Shown piece by piece: positions 1 through 5,934 of a stretch of DNA of 7,810 nt; position 1 is the stretch's first letter, and every line of letters starts with the position of its first letter. The stretch comes from Bacteroidota bacterium (GTDB lineage: Bacteria > Bacteroidota > Bacteroidia > Bacteroidales > VadinHA17), in assembly GCA_030631445.1 (NCBI GenBank), contig DAOVLD010000073.1:1-7810 (forward strand). The letters run 5' to 3'. The notes under the pieces were generated by a model. It did no database searches. It was not told where the DNA came from and saw only the letters and a list, made by a program, of their open reading frames with translations. The translations under genes were made by a program, and so were the position numbers.

Positions 1-63
1 AGTATAACCAACATAATACTTGTTCTTGCTATCACTGTAGATGATATATGTAAAAAAAGACAT
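1..63 (-). CDS. Small GIY-YIG nuclease-domain protein, 5' end only (partial)
   Basis: The minus strand carries an ATG at 63-61 followed by 20 further open codons to the window edge. The peptide begins MSFFTYIIYS and continues through DSKNKYYVGYT. This is the start of a stand-alone GIY-YIG domain protein: TYIIYS fills the GIY strand, a short turn follows, and YYVGYT fills the YIG strand. Related small proteins (UvrC N-terminal-like, usually about 80-100 residues) are common in Bacteroidota, often in several copies. The family is a metal-dependent nuclease fold, but the biological role of these small members is mostly unclear. The catalytic Arg and Glu would lie beyond the window, so activity cannot be judged. 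The gene lies directly downstream of the tRNA on the same strand, separated by a terminator-like hairpin. I see no convincing TAnnTTTG promoter between them. The family call rests on 21 residues but the motif spacing is distinctive. Confidence 0.75.
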   Translation of the reverse strand, partial: MSFFTYIIYSDSKNKYYVGYT

Positions 64-82
64 AATATATAAATAAGTAAGA

Positions 83-110
83 AAAGCCCGGAATCCATTA
101 TCCGGGCTTT
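83..110 (-). terminator. Intrinsic terminator of the tRNA gene
   Basis: A perfect 10-bp inverted repeat (AAAGCCCGGA at 83-92, TCCGGGCTTT at 101-110) encloses an 8-nt loop. Read on the minus strand, the GC-rich stem ends in TTTT followed by CTTACTTATTT, a U-rich tail. The stem starts one base after the tRNA discriminator base, so it fits termination of the tRNA transcript. On the plus strand only three T follow the stem, so the minus direction is preferred. It would also separate the tRNA from the downstream GIY-YIG gene. Confidence 0.8.
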
Positions 111-111
111 G

Positions 112-185
112 TAGCGAGAACGGGAATTGAACCCGTGACCTCATGATTATGAATCATGCGCTCTAACCATCTGAGCTACCTCGCC
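112..185 (-). tRNA. tRNA with CAU anticodon, most likely elongator tRNA-Met
   Basis: The minus strand folds into a full 74-nt cloverleaf. The acceptor stem is GGCGAGG/TCTCGCT, closed by G1-U72 and G7-U66 wobbles. The D stem is GCTC/GAGC, the anticodon stem CATGA/TCATG with loop TTCATAA, the variable loop AGGTC, and the T arm ACGGG/CCCGT with loop TTCAATT. The anticodon CAT is at plus positions 149-151. The discriminator base is A and the next bases are CAAA, so CCA is not encoded and must be added after transcription. It is not initiator tRNA: the C1-A72 mismatch and the three G-C pairs at the base of the anticodon stem are missing. A CAU tRNA could also be Ile2 (lysidine-modified), but the anticodon arm resembles Bacteroidota elongator Met tRNAs as I remember them. 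Confidence 0.93.
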
Positions 186-210
186 ATATGCTAAATTCTA
201 AATGCGGTTG

Positions 211-242
211 CAAATATAATGTTTCGTTGTAAACTTTTCAAC
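211..242 (-). promoter_or_regulatory. Bacteroidota-type promoter for the tRNA gene
   Basis: On the minus strand TATATTTG (plus 211-218) matches the Bacteroidota -7 consensus TAnnTTTG exactly. Twenty bases upstream lies GTTG (plus 239-242), three of four matches to the -33 TTTG, within the usual 19-21 spacing. The transcript would start near 204, about 20 bases before the mature tRNA 5' end. This is consensus matching only. Confidence 0.65.
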
Positions 243-414
243 TAATTATCTCTAAATAGCTTTATATACCTCATGCCTCTAATACAGAGACAGTTATTGC
301 TATAGTTGTTTTTTGAAAACTGTGATCCGTTTTTAATCCTAAAAATAGTGGATTTTGTTTTTTTTTATTTATATTGCCAAAACGCCTTTCTTGTTAATTT
401 AACATCCAGGGAAT

Positions 415-792
415 ATGAAAAAACAATTTGAACTTGAATATATAATCAACTCCTCTCCCAGGGTACTATACAACCGTCTTAGCACTGCAAGCGGATTATC
501 CGAATGGTTTGCCAATAATGTTACTGTTAAAGGAAAAATATTTACCTTCATATGGGAAGGAACAGAACAAAAAGCAGAGCTCATATGTAGAAAAGACAGT
601 AAATATGTCAGGTTCCACTGGATGGATGATGAAGACAAAAATAGTTTTTTTGAATTCAGAATAAATATTGAGGAGATCACCGGTGATGTAGCTTTGCTGA
701 TAACCGATTTTGCTGAAGATGACGAGAAAGAAGACTCCATTGACCTCTGGGATACGCAAATCGCTGAACTCAAGCATGTTATTGGTCTGTAA
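415..792 (+). CDS. START-like (AHSA1/SRPBCC-type) domain protein
   Basis: This 125-residue soluble protein has no signal peptide or membrane segment. It resembles the small START-like family widespread in Bacteroidota. The N-terminal strand (FELEYIINSSPRVLYNRLS, residues 5-23) leads into the helix carrying SGLSEWFA (26-33). Then come the IFTFIWEG strand (42-49), the KYVRFHW strand (63-69), an acidic turn (DDEDK), the FFEFRINIEEITGDVALLITDF strands (78-99), an acidic EDDEKED stretch and a C-terminal helix LWDTQIAELKHVIG. The opening 'NSSPRVLYNRLSTASGLSEWF' is typical of the SRPBCC helix-grip fold, which binds hydrophobic ligands or partner proteins. The ligand of this family is not known to me. 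Length matches the family. The ATG at 415 gives the family's usual N-terminus, and no strong Shine-Dalgarno is seen, which is normal for this phylum. It appears monocistronic and diverges from the tRNA gene. I found no convincing promoter box in the 186-414 gap for it. Confidence 0.82.
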   Translation: MKKQFELEYIINSSPRVLYNRLSTASGLSEWFANNVTVKGKIFTFIWEGTEQKAELICRKDSKYVRFHWMDDEDKNSFFEFRINIEEITGDVALLITDFAEDDEKEDSIDLWDTQIAELKHVIGL

Positions 793-857
793 AAACACGC
801 TATTCCCTTAATAAAAATTTATCTCAAAAAATCATTCAGGTTTTTGTTGCACTGTAA

Positions 858-899
858 AGAGCAGGGAGCAAAGAGGAAAGAAAGTTGAGAAGTAAAAAG
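858..899. repeat. Degenerate purine-rich heptanucleotide tandem repeat
   Basis: The 253-bp gap between the START-like gene and the permease gene holds a run that can be read as 7-nt units: AGAGCAG, GGAGCAA, AGAGGAA, AGAAAGT, TGAGAAG, TAAAAAG. The first three units are clearly related and the others are decayed or coincidental. Seven-nucleotide periodicity is seen again at 5900-5934 with a different unit. No coding potential or strong hairpin was seen in this gap. Confidence 0.45.
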
Positions 900-944
900 A
901 ACTTATCGATTTTAGGTGGCTCTGGGCATCTTACAAATAAACTC

Positions 945-968
945 ATCAACAAATCAACAAATAAACAA
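945..968. repeat. Three-copy 8-nt tandem repeat
   Basis: ATCAACAA occurs twice in tandem (945-952, 953-960), followed by a one-mismatch copy ATAAACAA (961-968). It lies about 80 bases upstream of the permease start codon. A weak -7-like TATGTTTA is at 984-991, but no TTTG lies at the right spacing, so I do not call a promoter. The repeat may be simple slippage sequence. Confidence 0.5.
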
Positions 969-1045
969 AAAGATTAGCATCCATATGTTTAAAATAATTT
1001 AATTTTACAGGCGTTTCAATATATGAATAAACAACAGAATCAATT

Positions 1046-2563
1046 GTGAAACGGATACACAGATTTGTATTATTATCTTATTTCGGACCACTGGTAATGA
1101 CATTTTTCATTGTCCTGTTTATCCTTATCATGCAATTTCTATGGAAGTATATTGATGATCTGGTTGGAAAAGGTCTTGAACTAGTTACTTTAGGTGAACT
1201 GCTATTTTACTTTACTGTTAGTTTCGTACCAATGGCTTTGCCCTTAGCCATATTACTTGCTGCTCTTATGACATTCGGGAATATGGGAGAAAACTTCGAA
1301 TTAACTGCATTAAAATCGTCTGGCATTTCGTTACAAAGGATCATGTTGCCATTAATAATATTAATAATCCTGATTAGTATTGGTGCATTCTTTTTTTCAA
1401 ACAACATTCTGCCCCACTCAAACCTTAAATCCAGATCATTGTTGCATGACATCCAAAAACAACGGCCTGAACTAAATATTCAACCGGGATCTTTCTATAA
1501 TGGAATTGATGGTTTCAGTATTAAGATAGCTGAAAAGGATCCGGGAACGAATCTTATGCATAAGATATTAATTTATGATCATAGAGACAAAAAAGGCAAT
1601 ATCTCAGTCACCTATGCCGATTCAGGATATATGAAAATCACCCCCAATGAGTTAAACCTGATTTTCAACCTCTTTAATGGTCATTCTTATACTGAATTGC
1701 AACAGGATAAAAGAAACAAGAATCAGAGGAGAGGTAAAACCTACCCTCACCAGCATGACCAGTTCAGTGAAGAAACCGTAATTTTCGACCTTACCGGTTT
1801 CGGCCTTAGCCGTTCAAACGAAGATCTTTTTAAAAGCCATTATTCAATGCTTAACCTTGATGGTCTGGAACATTATCGTGATTCCTTTTCAATTATTCTG
1901 GATGAAAGAAAAGAATTATTTACAAAAACCATGTTGACTTCGAATTTTTTTAAATATCCAAACTTTGCCAAACTGAAACGGGAACAAGAGAATATCAAAG
2001 TTGATAGTACTATAGAATTCAGACCCAGGGAAGTTCTGGACGGACTTCGCAAAAGAAGACAGGTAAATACTATTAAAAAGGCTATAGGACTTGCAAAAGC
2101 TGCTAAAAAGAATGTGACTGATTCAAAAAAATCTATCGTATGGCGGGCAAAAACAATTAAAAGGTACGAGATCGAATGGCAAAGAAAATTCACTCTCCCT
2201 TTTGCCTGTTTCATATTCTTCTTCATTGGCGCCCCACTTGGAGCCATAATAAGAAAAGGTGGGTTAGGTACTCCTGTAGTGGTATCAGTACTCTTTTTTG
2301 TCATTTATTATGTGATATCTCTTATGGGTGAAAAATTTGCCAGGGAAATGGTAATTACTCCACTTGAAGGTATGTGGGCTTCTTCTTTTATTTTACTGCC
2401 TGTCGGTATCTTCCTTACTTATAAAGCTACAACCGATTCAGTAATTATGAATACCGAAACTTATACAGAAATACCCAAACGGATAATGCGATCGCTTAAA
2501 AAAATCATGATCTTTAATTTCCCGGGAGACAGAGTCAATGAAAATCCTCCAACTGACAAATAA
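1046..2563 (+). CDS. LptF/LptG-family permease (YjgP/YjgQ)
   Basis: This is a 505-residue inner-membrane protein of the LptF/LptG family. In LPS producers these form the membrane part of the LptB2FG ABC transporter that extracts lipopolysaccharide and feeds it to the periplasmic bridge. Three N-terminal membrane segments (about residues 11-31, 55-77, 100-118) are followed by a long extracytoplasmic region (about 119-380) and three C-terminal segments (383-401, 407-428, 441-459). GENFELTALKSSGIS (81-95) is the cytoplasmic coupling region that contacts the ATPase. GAPLGAIIRKGG (395-406) is the second conserved family signature. The stretch from 260 to 372 is unusually basic and helical. A 46-residue hydrophilic tail follows the last helix. 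The start is GTG: an in-frame TAA at 1028 leaves only 5 codons upstream, and MKRIHRFVLLSYFGP matches the family's N-terminus. Whether it is the LptF or LptG counterpart cannot be decided here. It heads a four-gene overlapping operon. Confidence 0.9.
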   Translation: MKRIHRFVLLSYFGPLVMTFFIVLFILIMQFLWKYIDDLVGKGLELVTLGELLFYFTVSFVPMALPLAILLAALMTFGNMGENFELTALKSSGISLQRIMLPLIILIILISIGAFFFSNNILPHSNLKSRSLLHDIQKQRPELNIQPGSFYNGIDGFSIKIAEKDPGTNLMHKILIYDHRDKKGNISVTYADSGYMKITPNELNLIFNLFNGHSYTELQQDKRNKNQRRGKTYPHQHDQFSEETVIFDLTGFGLSRSNEDLFKSHYSMLNLDGLEHYRDSFSIILDERKELFTKTMLTSNFFKYPNFAKLKREQENIKVDSTIEFRPREVLDGLRKRRQVNTIKKAIGLAKAAKKNVTDSKKSIVWRAKTIKRYEIEWQRKFTLPFACFIFFFIGAPLGAIIRKGGLGTPVVVSVLFFVIYYVISLMGEKFAREMVITPLEGMWASSFILLPVGIFLTYKATTDSVIMNTETYTEIPKRIMRSLKKIMIFNFPGDRVNENPPTDK

Positions 2564-3746
2564 GCTTCCTTTCCCACCAAAAGATGGTGGTGCTTTGGCT
2601 ACCCTGAATATGACTGAAGGGTTTCTTCATCATGGGCACGAGGTAACCATGCTTGCAATGAACACCTCCAAGCATTTCTATGATCCCGGACAGATTGAAT
2701 CAAAAATCAAAGAAAATATTACCCTGATAACTATACCGGTAAATACTGATGTTTCCATGTATGCTGCTCTGAAAAACCTGCTGATCTCTTCTATCCCTTA
2801 CAATATTGAACGGTTTAAAATAAAAGATTACGAACAGGCATTAGTGAAACTGCTTACTGAAAACAAATATGATATTATCCAGCTTGAAGGGTTATCACTT
2901 GTTTCTTATATACCGGTTATTAGAAAATTCTCAGAATCTAATCTAATACTCAGGGCTCATAATGTGGAACACCAGTTATGGGATAGCATTTCTTCCGGCA
3001 GTAAACCCGGAATTAAAAAGCTTTATTTCAAAATTTTATCCGGCCGTTTGCAGCGATTTGAGAAGGAATGTCTTAATATGATTGATGCCCTGATTCCAAT
3101 TACTGAAAAAGATAAAACTGTTTTTTTGAAAATGGGATGCAAAAAACCTCTGTTTATTGCTCCTGCCGGTATAACTCCGGAGGAATCTCCGGATAATACA
3201 AATGATAATATCATCTTTCCGTCCTTATTCTTTATAGGAGCTCTCGACTGGATCCCAAACAGGGATGGGTTATTATGGTTTGTCGGGAATGTCTGGCCGG
3301 ATATTGTATCAAAACACCCGGGAATGAAGTTTTTTATCGCGGGTCGTAATGCTCCGGGATCTTTTTGCAAAAAGCTCCGGAAACAGGGAATTATTTTCAA
3401 AGGCGAAGTAAAAAATGCCGATAATTTTACTATGGATAAAGCTATAATGGTAGTGCCACTTTTTTCAGGTAGTGGTATAAGGGTTAAGATACTTCAAAGT
3501 ATGTCGCAGGGGAAAGTAGTTATTTCCACTCCCATGGGCACAGAAGGCATTGAGGCTGAACATGGTAAGCATATTTTTCATGCAATATCACCTGAAGAAT
3601 TTAAGAAAATTATAGATGATATTATCGGAAACAAGCCTTTGTTTGAAAAGATCGGGAAATCTGCGAGAAAGTTTGTTTATGAAAATTTTAATAATTTAGC
3701 TATCACCAAAGACCTGTTATCATTTTATAATTCCTTGCAAGCATGA
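2538..3746 (+). CDS. GT4-like (GT-B fold) glycosyltransferase
   Basis: This 402-residue cytosolic protein has the two Rossmann-like halves of a GT-B retaining glycosyltransferase. The start MKILQLTNKLPFPPKDGGA is the typical first strand with the acceptor-side Gly-rich loop (residues 17-19), and it fixes the ATG at 2538. RAHNVEHQLW (139-148) is a hallmark of this subfamily. The C-terminal half begins with LFFIGALDWIPN (230-241), followed by FFIAGR (265-270), IIFKGEV (285-291) and the nucleotide-sugar region PLFSGSGIRVKILQSMSQG (307-325), then VVISTPMGTEGIEA (327-340). The usual Glu of the LEAM-type segment is Gln at 320, and there is no EGFG-type Glu before it. Donor and acceptor sugars cannot be read from sequence. 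It overlaps the permease by 26 bases and the next glycosyltransferase by 4, so coupled translation is likely. A role in surface-polysaccharide or LPS assembly is inferred from context. Confidence 0.88.
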   Translation: MKILQLTNKLPFPPKDGGALATLNMTEGFLHHGHEVTMLAMNTSKHFYDPGQIESKIKENITLITIPVNTDVSMYAALKNLLISSIPYNIERFKIKDYEQALVKLLTENKYDIIQLEGLSLVSYIPVIRKFSESNLILRAHNVEHQLWDSISSGSKPGIKKLYFKILSGRLQRFEKECLNMIDALIPITEKDKTVFLKMGCKKPLFIAPAGITPEESPDNTNDNIIFPSLFFIGALDWIPNRDGLLWFVGNVWPDIVSKHPGMKFFIAGRNAPGSFCKKLRKQGIIFKGEVKNADNFTMDKAIMVVPLFSGSGIRVKILQSMSQGKVVISTPMGTEGIEAEHGKHIFHAISPEEFKKIIDDIIGNKPLFEKIGKSARKFVYENFNNLAITKDLLSFYNSLQA

Positions 3747-4912
3747 TCTGGATCATAATTTTCTGGACCTCAATTTTTCTTCTTCTGTACTCCTACATTT
3801 TATACCCTGCCTTACTCAGGATCCTTGCGTACAAAAAACAATCTAACCGGATTGTCTATTCTGAAAATGACGACATGCCTGATATTTCAGTGATCATGTC
3901 TGTCTATAACGAAGAAAAAGTATTAGAAAACAAGATCAATTCAATATATAGCACATCCTTTCCGAAAGGAAAAATGGAAGTTATAATTGGCTCGGATGGT
4001 TCAAGTGACCGAACAGAGGAAATTTTACGTAAAATGAAGAGAAAATTTACTAATTTCTCATTTTACCACTCAAACATCAGGCGAGGCAAACCTAATGTAT
4101 TAAACGATCTTGTATCAAAAGCAAAAGGGGATATCCTCCTTTTCACTGACGCCAATGTTTTTATAAATGAATCAACAATAACCGGTCTTGTCAAACATTT
4201 TAAAAATCCTGAGATTGGATTGGCAGATTCAAGAATGACAAATAAGGGCATAAAAAAGAAGGGGATTTCAAGACAGGAATCTGCATATATTTCTATGGAG
4301 GTGAATCTAAAAAATCGTGAGGGTTTGGTATGGGGAACAATGATGGGACCATTTGGAGGATGTTATGCTATGCGGAAGAATTTGTTCATACCTATTCCTG
4401 AAAATTTCCTGGTTGATGATTTTTTCCTCAATCTTAATGTGCTGAAAAATCGCAAAAAATCTATTAACGATATGAAAGCTACGGTATCAGAAGATGTTTC
4501 AGATATGTTAATAGAAGAATTCAGACGAAAAAAAAGAATTGCTGCCGGTAGTTTTCAGAACCTTTCACACTATGCCGGTTTATTATGGCCACCATATACA
4601 AGTTTATCGTTCAGCTTTATCTCGCATAAAATACTTAGATGGTTCGGTCCTCTGTTTCTAATCCTGATAATTATTTCAAATGCTTTTATTTTCATGAGAA
4701 ATGAAATTTACATCTATTCCATTTACCTGGAGGGAATCTTAATTATTATAACAATCATTGATTTAATTGTCAGCAGATTCAATAAGCATATTGTTTTTTT
4801 TCGTTATGTGACACATTTTTTTGCAATGAATTTAGCATTATCTTTGGGGCTAGTAAATTTCTTAAAGGGGATAAAAACAAATGTCTGGGAGCCAACAAAA
4901 AGGAATCAATAA
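3743..4912 (+). CDS. Membrane-anchored family 2 glycosyltransferase
   Basis: This 389-residue GT-A fold enzyme has one N-terminal membrane helix (about 3-24) and three near the C-terminus (about 301-317, 324-343, 357-375). The catalytic domain lies between them in the cytoplasm. Family 2 motifs are in order: DISVIMSVYNEE (47-58), GSDGSSD (83-89, nucleotide binding), TDAN (135-138, DxD-type metal site), the acceptor/base region VDDFFL (224-229, Asp225-Asp226) and RRKKRIAAGSFQNL (261-274), which sits where processive enzymes carry QxxRW. The architecture is like synthases that polymerise or flip a glycan, but the QxxRW motif is not intact, so processivity is uncertain. The product is unknown. 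The start lies in an ATGA overlap with the preceding stop codon, the classic arrangement for translational coupling. Its 3' end overlaps fmt by 32 bases. Likely partner of the upstream glycosyltransferase in making an envelope glycan. Confidence 0.88.
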   Translation: MIWIIIFWTSIFLLLYSYILYPALLRILAYKKQSNRIVYSENDDMPDISVIMSVYNEEKVLENKINSIYSTSFPKGKMEVIIGSDGSSDRTEEILRKMKRKFTNFSFYHSNIRRGKPNVLNDLVSKAKGDILLFTDANVFINESTITGLVKHFKNPEIGLADSRMTNKGIKKKGISRQESAYISMEVNLKNREGLVWGTMMGPFGGCYAMRKNLFIPIPENFLVDDFFLNLNVLKNRKKSINDMKATVSEDVSDMLIEEFRRKKRIAAGSFQNLSHYAGLLWPPYTSLSFSFISHKILRWFGPLFLILIIISNAFIFMRNEIYIYSIYLEGILIIITIIDLIVSRFNKHIVFFRYVTHFFAMNLALSLGLVNFLKGIKTNVWEPTKRNQ

Positions 4913-5894
4913 ATCCGGTATAGAAAACACCAGGAATGCGCGGATCGTTTTTATGGGCACCCCTGAATTTGCAATACCCAGTTTAGATGCGTTGTTAATT
5001 AACAAGTTAAATGTTGCAGGAATTGTAACTAGTCCGGACAGACAATCTGGCAGGGGTTTAAAACTTCAACAATCCGCAGTAAAGAAATTCGCAAAAAAAC
5101 ATTCTCTCCCTGTTCTCCAGCCAACTAATCTTAAAGACCGGGAATTTATTAATGAACTGAAAAAAATAAAACCTGATCTTCTGGTTGTTGTTGCTTTCCG
5201 CAAACTGCCCGATGAAGTCTGGCAGCTTCCTCCACTGGGGACTATCAATTTACATGCATCCCTTCTGCCCCAATACAGGGGTGCAGCTCCAATTAACTGG
5301 GTGTTGATCAATGGCGAAAAAACCACAGGCGTTACAACTTTTTTTATTGATGATAAAATTGATACCGGTAAAATTATTTACCAGGATAAGGTTGAAATAA
5401 CCCCTGGAGAAAATGCCGGCTCCCTGCATGATAAATTAATGAGCAAAGGAGCAAAACTGGTAATAAAAACCGTAAAAAGTATACTTGAAGGAGTCTCTCC
5501 CCAAACAGATCAATCGACATTAACCAAACCACAAACAGAGCTTAAGAAAGCTCCTAAACTGAGAAACGAAAATTGTGAGATCCCATGGGAAAAATCAGCA
5601 GTTGAGGTATATAATTTTATCAGGGGACTTTCCCCTTATCCTGGTGCATGGACAAAAATTAAAAATCAAAAAGGCAAAGTAAGTATATTGAAAATATTTG
5701 AAACAGAAGCCATCCCTGAAAAACATGAACATAAACCGGGAACAATATTAACTGATGATCAATCTTATCTGAAAGTAGCTGCTAATAGTGGTTTTGTAAA
5801 ACTTCTTTCCGTTCAGCTTCCTGGAAAAAAACAGATGGATATTATTCCATTCCTCCGGGGTTTTGATACAGATGGTTTGAAGTTTAAGGTTTAG
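4881..5894 (+). CDS. fmt: Methionyl-tRNA formyltransferase
   Basis: The enzyme transfers a formyl group from 10-formyltetrahydrofolate to the amino group of Met on initiator tRNA, preparing it for translation initiation. The N-terminal formyltransferase domain opens with RIVFMGTPEFA (21-31), followed by the tRNA-contacting loop SPDRQSGRG (51-59). The catalytic region is NLHASLLPQYRGAAPINW (123-140), with Asn123 and His125, and the third catalytic residue is Asp161 in the DTG of residues 161-163. The C-terminal tRNA-binding domain spans about 225-337 (FIRGLSPYPGAW at 246-257). Length is 337 against about 310-320 for typical enzymes. The excess is a polar N-terminal stretch of about 19 residues before the usual start. 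No closer in-frame ATG, GTG or TTG precedes RIVF, so ATG 4881 is the best start; AAAGGGG lies about ten bases upstream. The gene begins inside the preceding glycosyltransferase gene and is the last of the operon. Confidence 0.96.
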   Translation: MSGSQQKGINKSGIENTRNARIVFMGTPEFAIPSLDALLINKLNVAGIVTSPDRQSGRGLKLQQSAVKKFAKKHSLPVLQPTNLKDREFINELKKIKPDLLVVVAFRKLPDEVWQLPPLGTINLHASLLPQYRGAAPINWVLINGEKTTGVTTFFIDDKIDTGKIIYQDKVEITPGENAGSLHDKLMSKGAKLVIKTVKSILEGVSPQTDQSTLTKPQTELKKAPKLRNENCEIPWEKSAVEVYNFIRGLSPYPGAWTKIKNQKGKVSILKIFETEAIPEKHEHKPGTILTDDQSYLKVAANSGFVKLLSVQLPGKKQMDIIPFLRGFDTDGLKFKV

Positions 5895-5899
5895 AAGAA

Positions 5900-5934
5900 G
5901 TTACGTGTTACGAGTTACGTGTTTCGGGTTAAGA
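5900..5934. repeat. Heptanucleotide tandem repeat (GTTACGN) between convergent genes
   Basis: Five consecutive 7-nt units are visible: GTTACGT, GTTACGA, GTTACGT, GTTTCGG, GTTAAGA. The first three differ only in the last base, and the last two are decayed. The block fills almost all of the 34-bp gap between the stop codons of fmt and the convergent glucosaminidase gene, and it runs over the latter's stop codon (5929-5931). Confidence 0.8.

Noticed and set aside
1..72. Plus-strand open frame SITNIILVLAITVDDICKKRHN ending at a TAA at 70-72, resembling the C-terminus of a membrane protein.
   Set aside because: The minus strand of the same stretch gives an ATG-started GIY-YIG motif with correct spacing, which is a far stronger explanation.
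186..414. Possible promoter for the START-like gene (TATAGTTG at 301-308, TATATTGC at 370-377).
   Set aside because: Each deviates from the -7 consensus, and no TTTG lies 19-21 bases upstream of either. Short repeats such as GTTTT-TTG-AAAAC at 308-320 are too weak to call.
399..798. Two long minus-strand open frames across the START-like gene.
   Set aside because: The plus-strand protein has clear family motifs. The minus frames are serine- or phenylalanine-rich shadows without recognisable features.
858..968. CRISPR array or insertion-sequence end among the short repeats.
   Set aside because: Units are 7-8 nt without spacers, and no transposase or terminal inverted repeat pair was seen.
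1873..2304. Minus-strand open frame of 143 codons within the permease gene.
   Set aside because: It lies wholly inside a well-supported membrane protein gene. Its hydrophobic composition is the shadow of that gene, and it matches no family I know.
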